Shown: positions 55,748 through 63,167 of the stretch, in pieces
Position numbering within the stretch: position 1 is the stretch's first letter
Layout of the letters: every line of letters starts with the position of its first letter
NCBI GenBank assembly: GCA_902825215.1
Contig: LR782234.1
Span: forward strand, 248,001-312,000
Direction: 5' to 3'
Length of the DNA: 64,000 nucleotides
Source: Pseudomonas fluorescens
GTDB lineage: Bacteria; Pseudomonadota; Gammaproteobacteria; Pseudomonadales; Pseudomonadaceae
Notes under the pieces: model-generated
The model's database searches: none
Seen by the model: the letters and a program-made list of their open reading frames with translations, nothing else
What the model was told of the DNA's origin: nothing
Position numbers and translations under genes: made by a program

Positions 55748-57034
55748 ATGTTGAACAAGCGAATCAGCCTGATCGCACTGGGGATGTTGAGTGCTACACA
55801 GGCCATGGCTAACGACCAGGCCGAATCCAAGGGTTTCGTTGAAGACAGCAGCCTGAAAGTGCTGTTGCGCAACGCCTACATCAATCGTGATTACAAGGAC
55901 GGTCGTCCGGACAAGGCCGAGTGGGGTCAGGCGGCGATCGGTACGTTCTCGTCCGGCTTCACCCAAGGCACCGTCGGTGTCGGTGTCGACGCGTTTGGTC
56001 TGTACGCGCTGCGTCTGGACGGCGGCAAGGGCCGCACCGGCGCGCAAGGTATCGACTTCTTCAAACAGGAAAATGACGGTCGCGCGGCCCATGACATCGC
56101 CAAGGGCGGTGCAGCGGTGAAATTCCGTGTGTCCAACACCGTGCTGACTTACGGTGACCAGATGCCGGCCTTGCCGGTGCTGAGCTACGACAACGTGCGT
56201 CTGCTGCCGGAAAGCTACACCGGTACTTTGATCACCTCCCGTGAGATCAAAGGTCTGGAACTGAACGCCGGTCGCTTCACCGCCGAATCGCGCAAGAGCG
56301 ATGAAGGCCGTGACAGCGGCGGTCTGAAGGCAATCAACGTCCTGGGCGGCAGCTATCAGTTCACCGAAAACTTCAAAGGCGCGCTGTACGCCTCCGACGT
56401 TGAAGACGTCTTGAAGAAACAGTACGTGAACGCCAACTACGTGATTCCGTTCAACAAGGATCAGTCCCTGACCCTGGACTTCAACGGTTATCGCACCAAG
56501 CTGGACAACTCGTATGTTCGCGAAAACGGTGTAACCGGCGACGACAACAAGATCTGGAGCCTGGCAGCGACTTTCGCCACCGGCCCGCACTCGTTCACCG
56601 TGGCGCACCAGCGTTCGACTGGCGACAGCAACCTCGGTTACGCCTACGGCGGCTATCAGAAAGATCAGGGTCGTGTCGGCGACGGTGGTAACTCCATCTA
56701 TCTGGCCAACTCCTACTGGTCCGACTTCAACGCCGAAGACGAACGCAGCTGGCAACTGGGCTACGGCCTGGACTTCAGCACATTCGGCGTACCGGGTCTG
56801 AGCTACAACTTTGCCTATGTGCGTGGCGACAACATCACCACGTCGACCAGCGAAGGCGGCACCGAGCGCGAGATCTTCAACCAGGTCAAATACGTCGTGC
56901 AAAGCGGCCCGGCCAAAGACCTCAGCGTGAAACTGCGCAGCTCGATCCTGCGGGTTTCGCAGAAATCCAGCGAATACAACGTCAGCGGCAACGAGCTGCG
57001 GGTATTCGTCGACTACCCGATCAACATCTTCTGA
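55748..57034 (+). CDS. OprD-family outer-membrane porin
   Basis: Porin of 428 residues. Signal peptide MLNKRISLIALGMLSATQAM, cleaved near AMA-ND. The mature barrel has OprD hallmarks: GFVEDSSLKVLLRNAYINRDYKDG, WGQAAIGTFSSGFTQGTVGVGVDAFGLYALRLDGG (split), and a C-terminal Phe (DYPINIF). OprD proteins take up amino acids, dipeptides or aromatic acids; the substrate cannot be fixed from sequence. It is monocistronic with its own terminator. AGGAAAA precedes the start. Confidence 0.93.
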   Translation: MLNKRISLIALGMLSATQAMANDQAESKGFVEDSSLKVLLRNAYINRDYKDGRPDKAEWGQAAIGTFSSGFTQGTVGVGVDAFGLYALRLDGGKGRTGAQGIDFFKQENDGRAAHDIAKGGAAVKFRVSNTVLTYGDQMPALPVLSYDNVRLLPESYTGTLITSREIKGLELNAGRFTAESRKSDEGRDSGGLKAINVLGGSYQFTENFKGALYASDVEDVLKKQYVNANYVIPFNKDQSLTLDFNGYRTKLDNSYVRENGVTGDDNKIWSLAATFATGPHSFTVAHQRSTGDSNLGYAYGGYQKDQGRVGDGGNSIYLANSYWSDFNAEDERSWQLGYGLDFSTFGVPGLSYNFAYVRGDNITTSTSEGGTEREIFNQVKYVVQSGPAKDLSVKLRSSILRVSQKSSEYNVSGNELRVFVDYPINIF

Positions 57035-57066
57035 TGATTTGATCAGTCAGCTGTAACGAAAATGAG

Positions 57067-57096
57067 AAAACCCCGATTCGCTCGGGGTTTTTTTTT
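57067..57096 (+). terminator. Intrinsic terminator of the porin gene
   Basis: AAAACCCCGA-TTCGC-TCGGGG followed by T9. Confidence 0.9.
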
Positions 57097-57269
57097 CGCC
57101 GGTTTTCGACAAAAAGACGAAAAAACCCGTGTTTCTGTCATGTAAAAGTTGCTTTTCAAGCGCTGCAAACGCCGTTTCAAACAACGCTTCAAATGCCTGA
57201 AATTCTTTCTCATGGACGCAAATTCTCCACCTAATAGATTAGGCCGCTCAACGCAGCGGAGAATTGGTA

Positions 57270-58016
57270 ATGATCGTTTTGAACAGAGAAGTGGGCGAAT
57301 CGCTACGGCGCGACAAATTTGTCAACGTCCAGGGTGGTGACTTCAATCTCTACGGTCATTTTGCCGACTTCGTCAGATTGACCAAAAGTTGGGAAAACAT
57401 GGAGCCTGACAGCTACTACGGTCAGGCCGAAGCCGGCATGCGTTACCGTCGTTACAGCGACTTCGAATACAACCCGAAGACTCGCGAACTGAAGCAACTC
57501 GAACATCGCGCTTACGTGCAGTCGAAGGAAAACAATGCCTACGTCGGCGGCGTCGTGCGGCACTTCCAGGACTTCTCTGAAGAAGTGATGAATTCGCCGG
57601 TGATGCGCAGCCTGATCGACACGGACTTCGAAGTGTATAAAAGCGTATTGCCGGAAGAGCTGCACGATGAAATCTGGCAGTGCCAGATCCATCAGATCCG
57701 CATCGAGATCAAACCCGGCAAACAGCTGGAAATCACCCCGGAAGGCATTCATTGCGACGGCTACCCGTTCAGCGGTGTGCATTTCTGGGGGCGCAATAAC
57801 GTCGAGGGTGCGGAAAGTCGTTTGTACGACATCCATGAGCATCAACTGGCGTCGACCACCTACCAGGAAATTCTCGACACCACGTATTTCCTCGACCGTG
57901 ACATGCGCCACTACGTGACCCCGGCGCGCAACACGCACACCCATGCCATGGCATTCCGGCAGATTCTGGCGATTTCCTTCTCGCGGCCCGGGACCGCTTT
58001 CGACATTGTTCGCTAA
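57270..58016 (+). CDS. 2OG-Fe(II) dioxygenase of the amino-acid hydroxylase type
   Basis: Protein of 248 residues related to the L-isoleucine dioxygenase family (PF10014 as I recall). The iron site appears as IHCDG (His161-x-Asp163) with a distal His at 223 or 225 and the 2-oxoglutarate Arg at 230 (THTHAMAFRQILAISF). Family members hydroxylate free aliphatic amino acids. The start ATG follows GGAG by eight bases; a TTG two codons earlier is possible. The gene heads a tightly overlapping operon with GNAT, azlC and azlD, suggesting that the hydroxylated product is processed or exported. Confidence 0.85.
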   Translation: MIVLNREVGESLRRDKFVNVQGGDFNLYGHFADFVRLTKSWENMEPDSYYGQAEAGMRYRRYSDFEYNPKTRELKQLEHRAYVQSKENNAYVGGVVRHFQDFSEEVMNSPVMRSLIDTDFEVYKSVLPEELHDEIWQCQIHQIRIEIKPGKQLEITPEGIHCDGYPFSGVHFWGRNNVEGAESRLYDIHEHQLASTTYQEILDTTYFLDRDMRHYVTPARNTHTHAMAFRQILAISFSRPGTAFDIVR

Positions 58017-58473
58017 TCAGATCACCCCAATCGATGGCGTCGAGTGCTCGACGCCCGTGGTGCTGCGCCGCGCCACTGCCAAGGATGCGCAGCGCATGGA
58101 GCGCTTCTTCCGTCAGTTCGACGAAGTGTCGTTCTGTGAATGGCAGGACGCCAAGTGCCTGCGCGGCGTATTGATCCAGAAAACCACAACCGCCTATCTG
58201 GCCTTCGACGTTGACGGGGAAATCGTCGGCGCGGTGCTCGGTGGCATGCTCGGTAGCCGTGGCACCATCAACCACTTGGCGGTCAGCCCGCGCTATCGCA
58301 GCCAGGGCGTCGGTCAACGCCTGGTTGAAGCGGCGTCATCCGACATGAAACGGGTCGGGGTGTTGCGGATGTTCCTGTTTGTCGACGATGCTAACCTCGC
58401 GGGCAAGCGTTTTTGGGCCGCCCAGGGTTTTTGCGAGCCTCACGGCGAACGGACATTTGAGAGGGACCTATGA
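58006..58473 (+). CDS. GNAT-family N-acetyltransferase
   Basis: Protein of about 155 residues from a TTG codon overlapping the dioxygenase stop. The acetyl-CoA site is SPRYRSQGVGQRLVEAA (RxxGxG) in a typical GNAT fold (INHLAVSP before it, FWAAQGFCEPHGE after). No in-frame ATG is available until about 30 codons later, so translation probably depends on coupling. Its acceptor may be the hydroxylated amino acid, a speculation from gene order. azlC starts within its stop codon. Confidence 0.8.
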   Translation: MFANQITPIDGVECSTPVVLRRATAKDAQRMERFFRQFDEVSFCEWQDAKCLRGVLIQKTTTAYLAFDVDGEIVGAVLGGMLGSRGTINHLAVSPRYRSQGVGQRLVEAASSDMKRVGVLRMFLFVDDANLAGKRFWAAQGFCEPHGERTFERDL

Positions 58474-59186
58474 ATGAAACGTCCGGCAGTGCGCCGTTGA
58501 TGGTCAACCATCAGCCGTCGCGCACGTTTGCCGAAGCCAGCCCGGTGGTCGCCGGGTATTTCACGGTAGCCTTCGTGTTTGGCCTGATGGCTGTGAATGC
58601 CGGGCTGCCGATGTGGCTGCCGGTGGCGATGTGTCTGTTCGTGTATGCAGGCGCTTCGCAATTCGCTGCGCTGGCGCTGATCTCCAGCGGCGCATCGCTG
58701 ACCACCATCGTGCTGACGACTTTTCTGATCAATGCGCGGCACATGCTGATGTCGGTGTACATGGCCAAGGCCTTGCGTGCGCTCGGCCTGAGCCGCATGG
58801 AGCGCTGGTGCTACGCCGGTGGCCTGACCGATGAATCCTTTGCCTTTCACAGCGTCAAGCTCGGCACGGGCGCCCCGGTCAACGTGCGTTATCTGATTGG
58901 CTTCAACCTGTTCTGCCACACCTCTTGGGTGCTCGGAGGCCTGCTCGGCGCGGTGTGCGCGCAGTACGCCGCACACCTGATCAAATATCAGCTCGACTAC
59001 GCCCTGACGGCGATGATGCTGTATGTGCTGGTGTCGCTGTGCAACACGCGCAACAAACTCATCGCTGCCGCCGCTGCGGTGGTGTGCATGGGCGCGTTGA
59101 GCCTGCTGGGCAGCTCGCCGTTCAATGTGTTTATCGCCACGTTTGTGGGCTGCGGAGTCGGTGTATGCCTGACCAAACGTTCCTGA
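58470..59186 (+). CDS. azlC: AzlC-family branched-chain amino acid exporter, large subunit
   Basis: Membrane protein of 238 residues with about eight spans and the AzlC/YgaZ motif VAGYFTVAFVFGLMAVNAGLP and YAGASQFAALALISSG near residue 50-80. With AzlD it exports valine, leucine and isoleucine or analogues. The ATGA overlap with the GNAT gene and GAGGGA ribosome site show tight coupling. Confidence 0.9.
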   Translation: MNETSGSAPLMVNHQPSRTFAEASPVVAGYFTVAFVFGLMAVNAGLPMWLPVAMCLFVYAGASQFAALALISSGASLTTIVLTTFLINARHMLMSVYMAKALRALGLSRMERWCYAGGLTDESFAFHSVKLGTGAPVNVRYLIGFNLFCHTSWVLGGLLGAVCAQYAAHLIKYQLDYALTAMMLYVLVSLCNTRNKLIAAAAAVVCMGALSLLGSSPFNVFIATFVGCGVGVCLTKRS

Positions 59187-59482
59187 TTCTGGTGGTCGTG
59201 CTGATGATGGCCGTGACGTTCCTGCCACGCGCGCTACCGCTGCAAATCAACACCGAACACTGGCCGCCGTTTATCGCGCGGGCACTGGAATACCTGCCGG
59301 TGGCGATCGTCGCCGCGATCAGCCTGACGCCCTTGTTGATCAAGGACCGGCAGATACAGCTCGATCGCCCGGAATTCTATGCCGCGATTCCGACGTTGCT
59401 ATGTGCGTATTTCAGCAAAAACCTCTTTCTCAGTGTGGCTGTGGGGACGGCTGCGTACATTGCGCTCGGCTCGTTCATGTAA
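59165..59482 (+). CDS. azlD: AzlD-family exporter small subunit
   Basis: Membrane protein of 105 residues with three or four spans: LILVVVLMMAVTFLPRALP, ALEYLPVAIVAAISL and LLCAYFSKNLFLSVAVGTAAYIALG. It overlaps azlC by 22 bases. The 3' end also overlaps the convergent LysR gene by 84 bases. Confidence 0.9.
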   Translation: MPDQTFLILVVVLMMAVTFLPRALPLQINTEHWPPFIARALEYLPVAIVAAISLTPLLIKDRQIQLDRPEFYAAIPTLLCAYFSKNLFLSVAVGTAAYIALGSFM

Positions 59483-60325
59483 CGGCAAATCGACGACATC
59501 GCTCAACGCCTGGCTCGACAACTCCGGATTGTTTACCGCCAGGCGCACTTCGAGGAAATCCTCGAAACCGGGGAAAATCGTCAGACCGTTTTTCTGCGCG
59601 GCCTCGCGCGAGACCATGCCCACCGCGTCCATCTGCGTGATCAACGACAGCGTCAGGGTTTCACTGCACGAATAAACCATGCGCTGACCATTTTCGTGAT
59701 TGCCCAGCCCGGCATCGAGAAAGCGCAAAAAGCTGTGGGAATACGGACAATCTTCGGCAGGACGCACCTGAAACTTGTTGCCCAGCAACGTCAACGGATC
59801 GTTTTCCTGACCGCAATGTGCACCGACCACCTGGACCTGCACGTCCGGCAGTACGATGCTCGGCAAGCCCGGCCGCTGCGGACCGATCAACACCGCCAGG
59901 TCGAAATCCTCATTTTTCAGCTTGCTGAGATTCTCCATCGACTCGGCGTAGCTGAACTCCATCTGATAATCCGGAAACACCTCGATCAGCCGCCCGATCA
60001 TGCGCCGGTTGAAGTCAGGCGCCAGGGTATTGTTCAACGCCACCTTCAACGTGCGCTGGCCCGGCACTTTCAAGGCCTCGACTTTTTCTTCCATCTGTCG
60101 CGTCGCAATCAACACTTTGTCGATGTAAGGCGTGAGCTCGGTGCCTTGCGGCGTCAGCGTCAGACCTTTGTTGGAACGTCGAAACAAACGAAAACCGAAC
60201 TGTTCTTCGACCTTGTTCAACTGCGCGGCCAACGCCTGCACGGTCAGACACGAATGCTCCGCCGCGGCCGACAACGAGCCGGTCTGCACGATGCGCATCA
60301 GGTTGCGTAAGGTTCTGCTATCCAT
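59399..60325 (-). CDS. LysR-family regulator facing azlD
   Basis: Regulator of 308 residues. HTH MRIVQTGSLSAAAEHSCLTVQALAAQLNKVEEQFG (in parts) and LysR effector domain. The C-terminal tail (VRSRPHSHTEKEVFAEIRT) is encoded opposite the end of azlD, so the last residues may be an accidental extension. It is the likely regulator of the dioxygenase-azlCD operon by position, although LysR regulators usually lie divergent from their target promoter and this one is convergent. Confidence 0.85.
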   Translation of the reverse strand: MDSRTLRNLMRIVQTGSLSAAAEHSCLTVQALAAQLNKVEEQFGFRLFRRSNKGLTLTPQGTELTPYIDKVLIATRQMEEKVEALKVPGQRTLKVALNNTLAPDFNRRMIGRLIEVFPDYQMEFSYAESMENLSKLKNEDFDLAVLIGPQRPGLPSIVLPDVQVQVVGAHCGQENDPLTLLGNKFQVRPAEDCPYSHSFLRFLDAGLGNHENGQRMVYSCSETLTLSLITQMDAVGMVSREAAQKNGLTIFPGFEDFLEVRLAVNNPELSSQALSDVVDLPLHERAERNVRSRPHSHTEKEVFAEIRT

Positions 60326-60645
60326 GGGTAATGCCCTCTGAAGTGGGCTGGGTATTGTTGTTTACGAGACGACCGAACCGGCGCCATATGCTGGCTATAT
60401 TCCCGTACCTGAGCATAGTTGTCGCGGACTTGGTAGCGAATTGATTTCCCCGCCGATGGCTGGAGGCTGACACAGGATCGGGGTTTTTGGTGACTTGCAG
60501 GTGATGGGGGTCAAGGAAAGTGAATGGTTTTGGTGCAGAACGTTCGGTCCGCCTCGTTTAGAAGTTCATTCGCGTGCGTATTAAATTCAGCATTAACTAC
60601 ACATATGTACTAACCTGAAGGCACACAGTTTATGGGAGGCAACTG
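60326..60645. other. Intergenic region between LysR and xre
   Basis: About 320 bases with both promoters and no gene. A palindrome ACATATGT at 60601-60608 lies about 40 bases before the xre start in an AT-rich context and could be the autoregulatory operator. Confidence 0.45.
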
Positions 60646-61056
60646 ATGCCAACGTCATCTATTGCTTTAAGTCCACGGGAACAACTCGCCGCCCCCGAAG
60701 CCGGCCGCGTTGCGTTGAAGTTCTTCTTCAACCTCATGGAGCATTGGGGCTGCAGCGCCGAGCAGCAACGCACCTTACTTGGCGGCGTCGGTAACACCAC
60801 GTTCTACAAATACAAGCATCTGCCGCCCAACATCCGTTTACCTCACGACACCCTTGAGCGCATTTCGTACCTGATGGGCATTCACAAGGCGTTGAGCATC
60901 ATCTTCAGCAACAGCCGTGAACGCGCCTACACCTGGGTCAGCAGCCCGAACACGGCAGCACCGTTCAATGGCAAAACGGCGCTGGATTACATGCTGGCGG
61001 GGAGGGTGATCGACATCGCCGATGTGCGCCGCTACCTCGACGGAGTGCGCGGTTGA
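60646..61056 (+). CDS. Xre/MbcA/ParS-type antitoxin of a RES toxin
   Basis: Protein of 136 residues: an N-terminal helix-turn-helix of the Xre type (residues about 20-70, LKFFFNLMEHWGCSAEQQRTLLGG) and a C-terminal DUF2384 toxin-binding domain (PNTAAPFNGKTALDYMLAGRVIDIADVRRYLDGVRG, in parts). GGGAGG precedes the start. It is the antitoxin of a RES-Xre pair and overlaps the toxin by four bases. Confidence 0.92.
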   Translation: MPTSSIALSPREQLAAPEAGRVALKFFFNLMEHWGCSAEQQRTLLGGVGNTTFYKYKHLPPNIRLPHDTLERISYLMGIHKALSIIFSNSRERAYTWVSSPNTAAPFNGKTALDYMLAGRVIDIADVRRYLDGVRG

Positions 61057-61733
61057 AGACCCCGGCGCTGGTCGATGTGCCATGGCCGCGGGCGTATCGC
61101 ATCGTCAACAGCAGCTTCCCGCCGATTGCCCTGTTCGAAGACGTCCTCGACCCCGAAGACCTCGAAATCGCCTACGCCATCGAAGCGCTGACCAACGATC
61201 GCCTGATCGAACAGGCCGGCGTACTCGCCCGCGTACGCCCCGAAGATCGCCTGTCTGGCCCCGGCTCCAGCCCGGTAATGGCCGCCTTCACCCACGTCGG
61301 CAAACGCAGCCGTTTCAGCGACGGCACCTTCGGCGTTTACTACGCCGCGAGCAGCCAGGCAGCGGCGATTGCCGAAACCTGTTTTCATCAGGAGCGTTTT
61401 CTTGCTGCGACTCAAGAAGCTGATCTTGAATTGACCATGCGCACTTACGTCAATCGAGTGGTCAAGCCGCTGCATGACGTTCGCCAAGGCTTCGAAAGCC
61501 TGCATCAGCCTGACCCGGAAGCTTACGGCCCATCGCAGGCATTCGCGCGGCAACTGCGCGACGCTGAATCGTGGGGCTTGCTCTATAACAGCGTGCGATT
61601 GGCTGGGCATGAGTGTATTGCAGCGCTTCGGCCGCCGGCGGTTTCGATTCCCAAGCAGGGGAAGCATTTGCGGTATGTGTGGAGTGCGAACGAGCGCAAG
61701 ATTTCGATTGTGTTTGAGATTAATCAGGTTTGA
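61053..61733 (+). CDS. RES-domain toxin
   Basis: Toxin of 226 residues of the RES family, which degrade NAD+ (glycohydrolase or phosphorolytic, ADP-ribosyltransferase fold). The RES triad region is FGVYYAASSQAAAIAETCFH (Tyr, Ala and Glu, residues about 88-107), with Arg in AYRIVNSSFP and Ser in SWGLLYNSVRLAGHEC. It starts from TTG overlapping the antitoxin TGA, a weak start that keeps toxin below antitoxin. Confidence 0.9.
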   Translation: MKTPALVDVPWPRAYRIVNSSFPPIALFEDVLDPEDLEIAYAIEALTNDRLIEQAGVLARVRPEDRLSGPGSSPVMAAFTHVGKRSRFSDGTFGVYYAASSQAAAIAETCFHQERFLAATQEADLELTMRTYVNRVVKPLHDVRQGFESLHQPDPEAYGPSQAFARQLRDAESWGLLYNSVRLAGHECIAALRPPAVSIPKQGKHLRYVWSANERKISIVFEINQV

Positions 61734-61737
61734 GGGC

Positions 61738-61767
61738 AAAAAGCCCTCGCATTGACGCGAGGGGCTT
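61738..61767 (-). terminator. Terminator between res and the DUF3077 gene
   Basis: AAGCCCTCGC-ATTGAC-GCGAGGGGCTT stem. The minus-strand reading ends in T5, best suited to the leftward DUF3077 gene, but the stem also lies right after the res stop. Confidence 0.8.
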
Positions 61768-61783
61768 AGTGTTGCGAATTACG

Positions 61784-62059
61784 TCAATGGCTGACCGGCG
61801 GCGCATCCAACACTTTCACAACATCATCGATCAGCGCCTTGCTCAACTCCTGCAAATACTGCGAGGCGTAAGCGTGCAGATCAGGATCTCGAGATATCGT
61901 GGAGTCCGCAGTGAGAAGCTTTGAAATGTGTAGCAGGTGCGAGGCATGTGACAGAGCGGCAACCACCGGCACGCCTCGGTTGGTGCGGAACATCGCCTGG
62001 TTGGACTGAAAGGAAAAATGCGTGAGGCCGGGTAATTTCAGATCGAGGAGATTGGTCAT
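61784..62059 (-). CDS. DUF3077-domain protein
   Basis: Protein of 91 residues of a family abundant in Pseudomonas. The core is MFRTNRGVPVVAALSHASHLL (residues about 23-43), followed by an acidic helical tail. No catalytic motif is known. The ATG overlaps the stop of a 28-codon ORF (ATGA), so its translation is coupled to that ORF. It lies downstream of a structured leader. Confidence 0.8.
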   Translation of the reverse strand: MTNLLDLKLPGLTHFSFQSNQAMFRTNRGVPVVAALSHASHLLHISKLLTADSTISRDPDLHAYASQYLQELSKALIDDVVKVLDAPPVSH

Positions 62060-62142
62060 TTCGCTTCACCGTTCGATTGAAAGTGAGGCGAGGTGAACGG
62101 TTTCGCTAGGCGGTGAATTGCGGATGGATTTATGTCATTCAT
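62056..62142 (-). CDS. 28-codon ORF coupled to the DUF3077 gene
   Basis: MNDINPSAIHRLAKPFTSPH and eight further residues. It has a strong Shine-Dalgarno site GGGAG seven bases upstream, and its stop overlaps the next start as ATGA. The quality of the ribosome site and overlap argue for translation, either as a leader peptide or as a coupling device. It has no known homologue in my memory. Confidence 0.55.
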   Translation of the reverse strand: MNDINPSAIHRLAKPFTSPHFQSNGEAK

Positions 62143-62330
62143 CTGGGAACTCCCTGTATCAAATGAAAGAGCTGCCTTTTCGTTCTCAGGCGAAAGGGTG
62201 GCAGCTATGCGCAGGCTGAGAAACCGGAGATACAGGAACCCGGCAGACCCGAAGGTCTCCCACGCACAGCCGCCATTGCACGTTAAGACGGACACAAAAA
62301 AGCGCCGGCAATCGTGGGTTGGGGCGCTGG
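62143..62330 (-). ncRNA. Candidate structured leader RNA of the DUF3077 operon
   Basis: Reading leftward the leader contains a terminator-like hairpin (AGCGCC..GGCGCTTTTTT at 62295-62328), then AGACC-UUCG-GGUCU (62245-62258) with a UUCG loop, then AGCTGCC..GGCAGCT at 62170-62206 with an inner CTTTCG/CGAAA stem, and lastly the GGGAG ribosome site. Together these look like a cis-regulatory RNA or attenuator. No known riboswitch class was recognised. Confidence 0.5.
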
Positions 62331-62456
62331 TGCGCCTGCATCTTACGCGGGTTCTCAGGCCCGGTCGCTGGATAGGCAGCGACGGGATTGACGGTAGCTT
62401 GATAGGGGCAAGTGCGCAATCATGGCTGAGTGGTGGCCTTGAGCAGGCATCGGCAC

Positions 62457-62476
62457 ATGCAACATATTTGTTGCAT
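62457..62476. promoter_or_regulatory. Putative HicB operator upstream of hicA
   Basis: Inverted repeat with 8-base arms ATGCAACA / TGTTGCAT around TATT, followed by two ATATGC units (62475-62480, 62486-62491). It lies about 50 bases before hicA, where the HicB repressor should bind. Confidence 0.55.
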
Positions 62477-62527
62477 ATGCATCAGATATGCTGCACATTC
62501 GCTGTACCGAAACAGCGAGTGATGCAC

Positions 62528-62710
62528 ATGAAGTACAGCGAGTTTCGGCGATGGTTGAAAGCCCATGGCGTTGAGTTCCAAGCCGGCAAGGGCAGCCACT
62601 TCAAGGTTTCCTTGAATGGCAAATCAACTGTGTTTCCCGATCACGTAGCCAAGGAAATGGGCGAAGGATTGAGAAAAACGATAATAAAACAGTTGGGCCT
62701 AAAGGATTGA
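62528..62710 (+). CDS. hicA: HicA toxin
   Basis: mRNA interferase of 60 residues with a dsRBD-like fold. Start MKYSEFRRWLKAHGVEFQAG, catalytic His in GKGSHFKVSLNGK. An ATG two codons earlier is possible. The order toxin first, antitoxin second is normal for hicAB. Confidence 0.9.
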   Translation: MKYSEFRRWLKAHGVEFQAGKGSHFKVSLNGKSTVFPDHVAKEMGEGLRKTIIKQLGLKD

Positions 62711-62741
62711 GGCTCAGCTGTACCCCATGAGAGGAAGCGTG

Positions 62742-63167
62742 ATGTTCGAATACGCCTTGGATGTTCACGAAGAGCCGGGCAGCGTCTGGCTGACTTGCGC
62801 TGCTATTCCAGAGATGCACGCTGTCGGCGACACTCTGGGGGAGGCATTGGCTACCGCCATCGATGCGATTGAGACGGCATTTTCCATCTATGTGGATGAT
62901 CGCCGGTTGATCCCAACTGCTCACACAGAAGAGCAGGAAAACGGTGTTGTATTGCGCCTTCCTGCACTGACTGCCGCGAAAGTTGCGCTTTGGAATTCGC
63001 TATTGGAGTCAGGTGTAAGCAAAGCCGAACTGGCGCGTCGTCTTGGTGTGCAACGGCCCCAGGTCGATCGGCTAGTTGATTTCCTGCACCACTCAAAAAT
63101 CGAGAATGTCGAGCGCGCATTGCAACAGTTAGGGCGACGGATTTCTTTATCGGTGGAGGCGGCGTAG
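62742..63167 (+). CDS. hicB: HicB antitoxin
   Basis: Antitoxin of 141 residues. N-terminal partly degraded RNase H-like HicB fold (YALDVHEEPGSVWLTCAAIPEM, in parts) and a C-terminal Xre-type HTH (SKAELARRLGVQRPQVDRLVD). GAGGAAG precedes the chosen ATG; an in-frame ATG five codons earlier is possible. It should neutralise HicA and repress the operon. Confidence 0.9.
   Translation: MFEYALDVHEEPGSVWLTCAAIPEMHAVGDTLGEALATAIDAIETAFSIYVDDRRLIPTAHTEEQENGVVLRLPALTAAKVALWNSLLESGVSKAELARRLGVQRPQVDRLVDFLHHSKIENVERALQQLGRRISLSVEAA

Noticed and set aside
62056..62295. 79-codon minus-strand frame ahead of DUF3077
   Set aside because: The upstream part lies in the structured leader. The ribosome site GGGAG points to the internal ATG at 62142, which gives the 28-codon ORF that I kept.
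62132..62710. Long frame reading into HicA that would give a 192-residue protein
   Set aside because: The first 130 codons cross the DUF3077 leader and the hicA operator and are not protein-like; HicA proteins are about 60 residues, matching the start at 62528.
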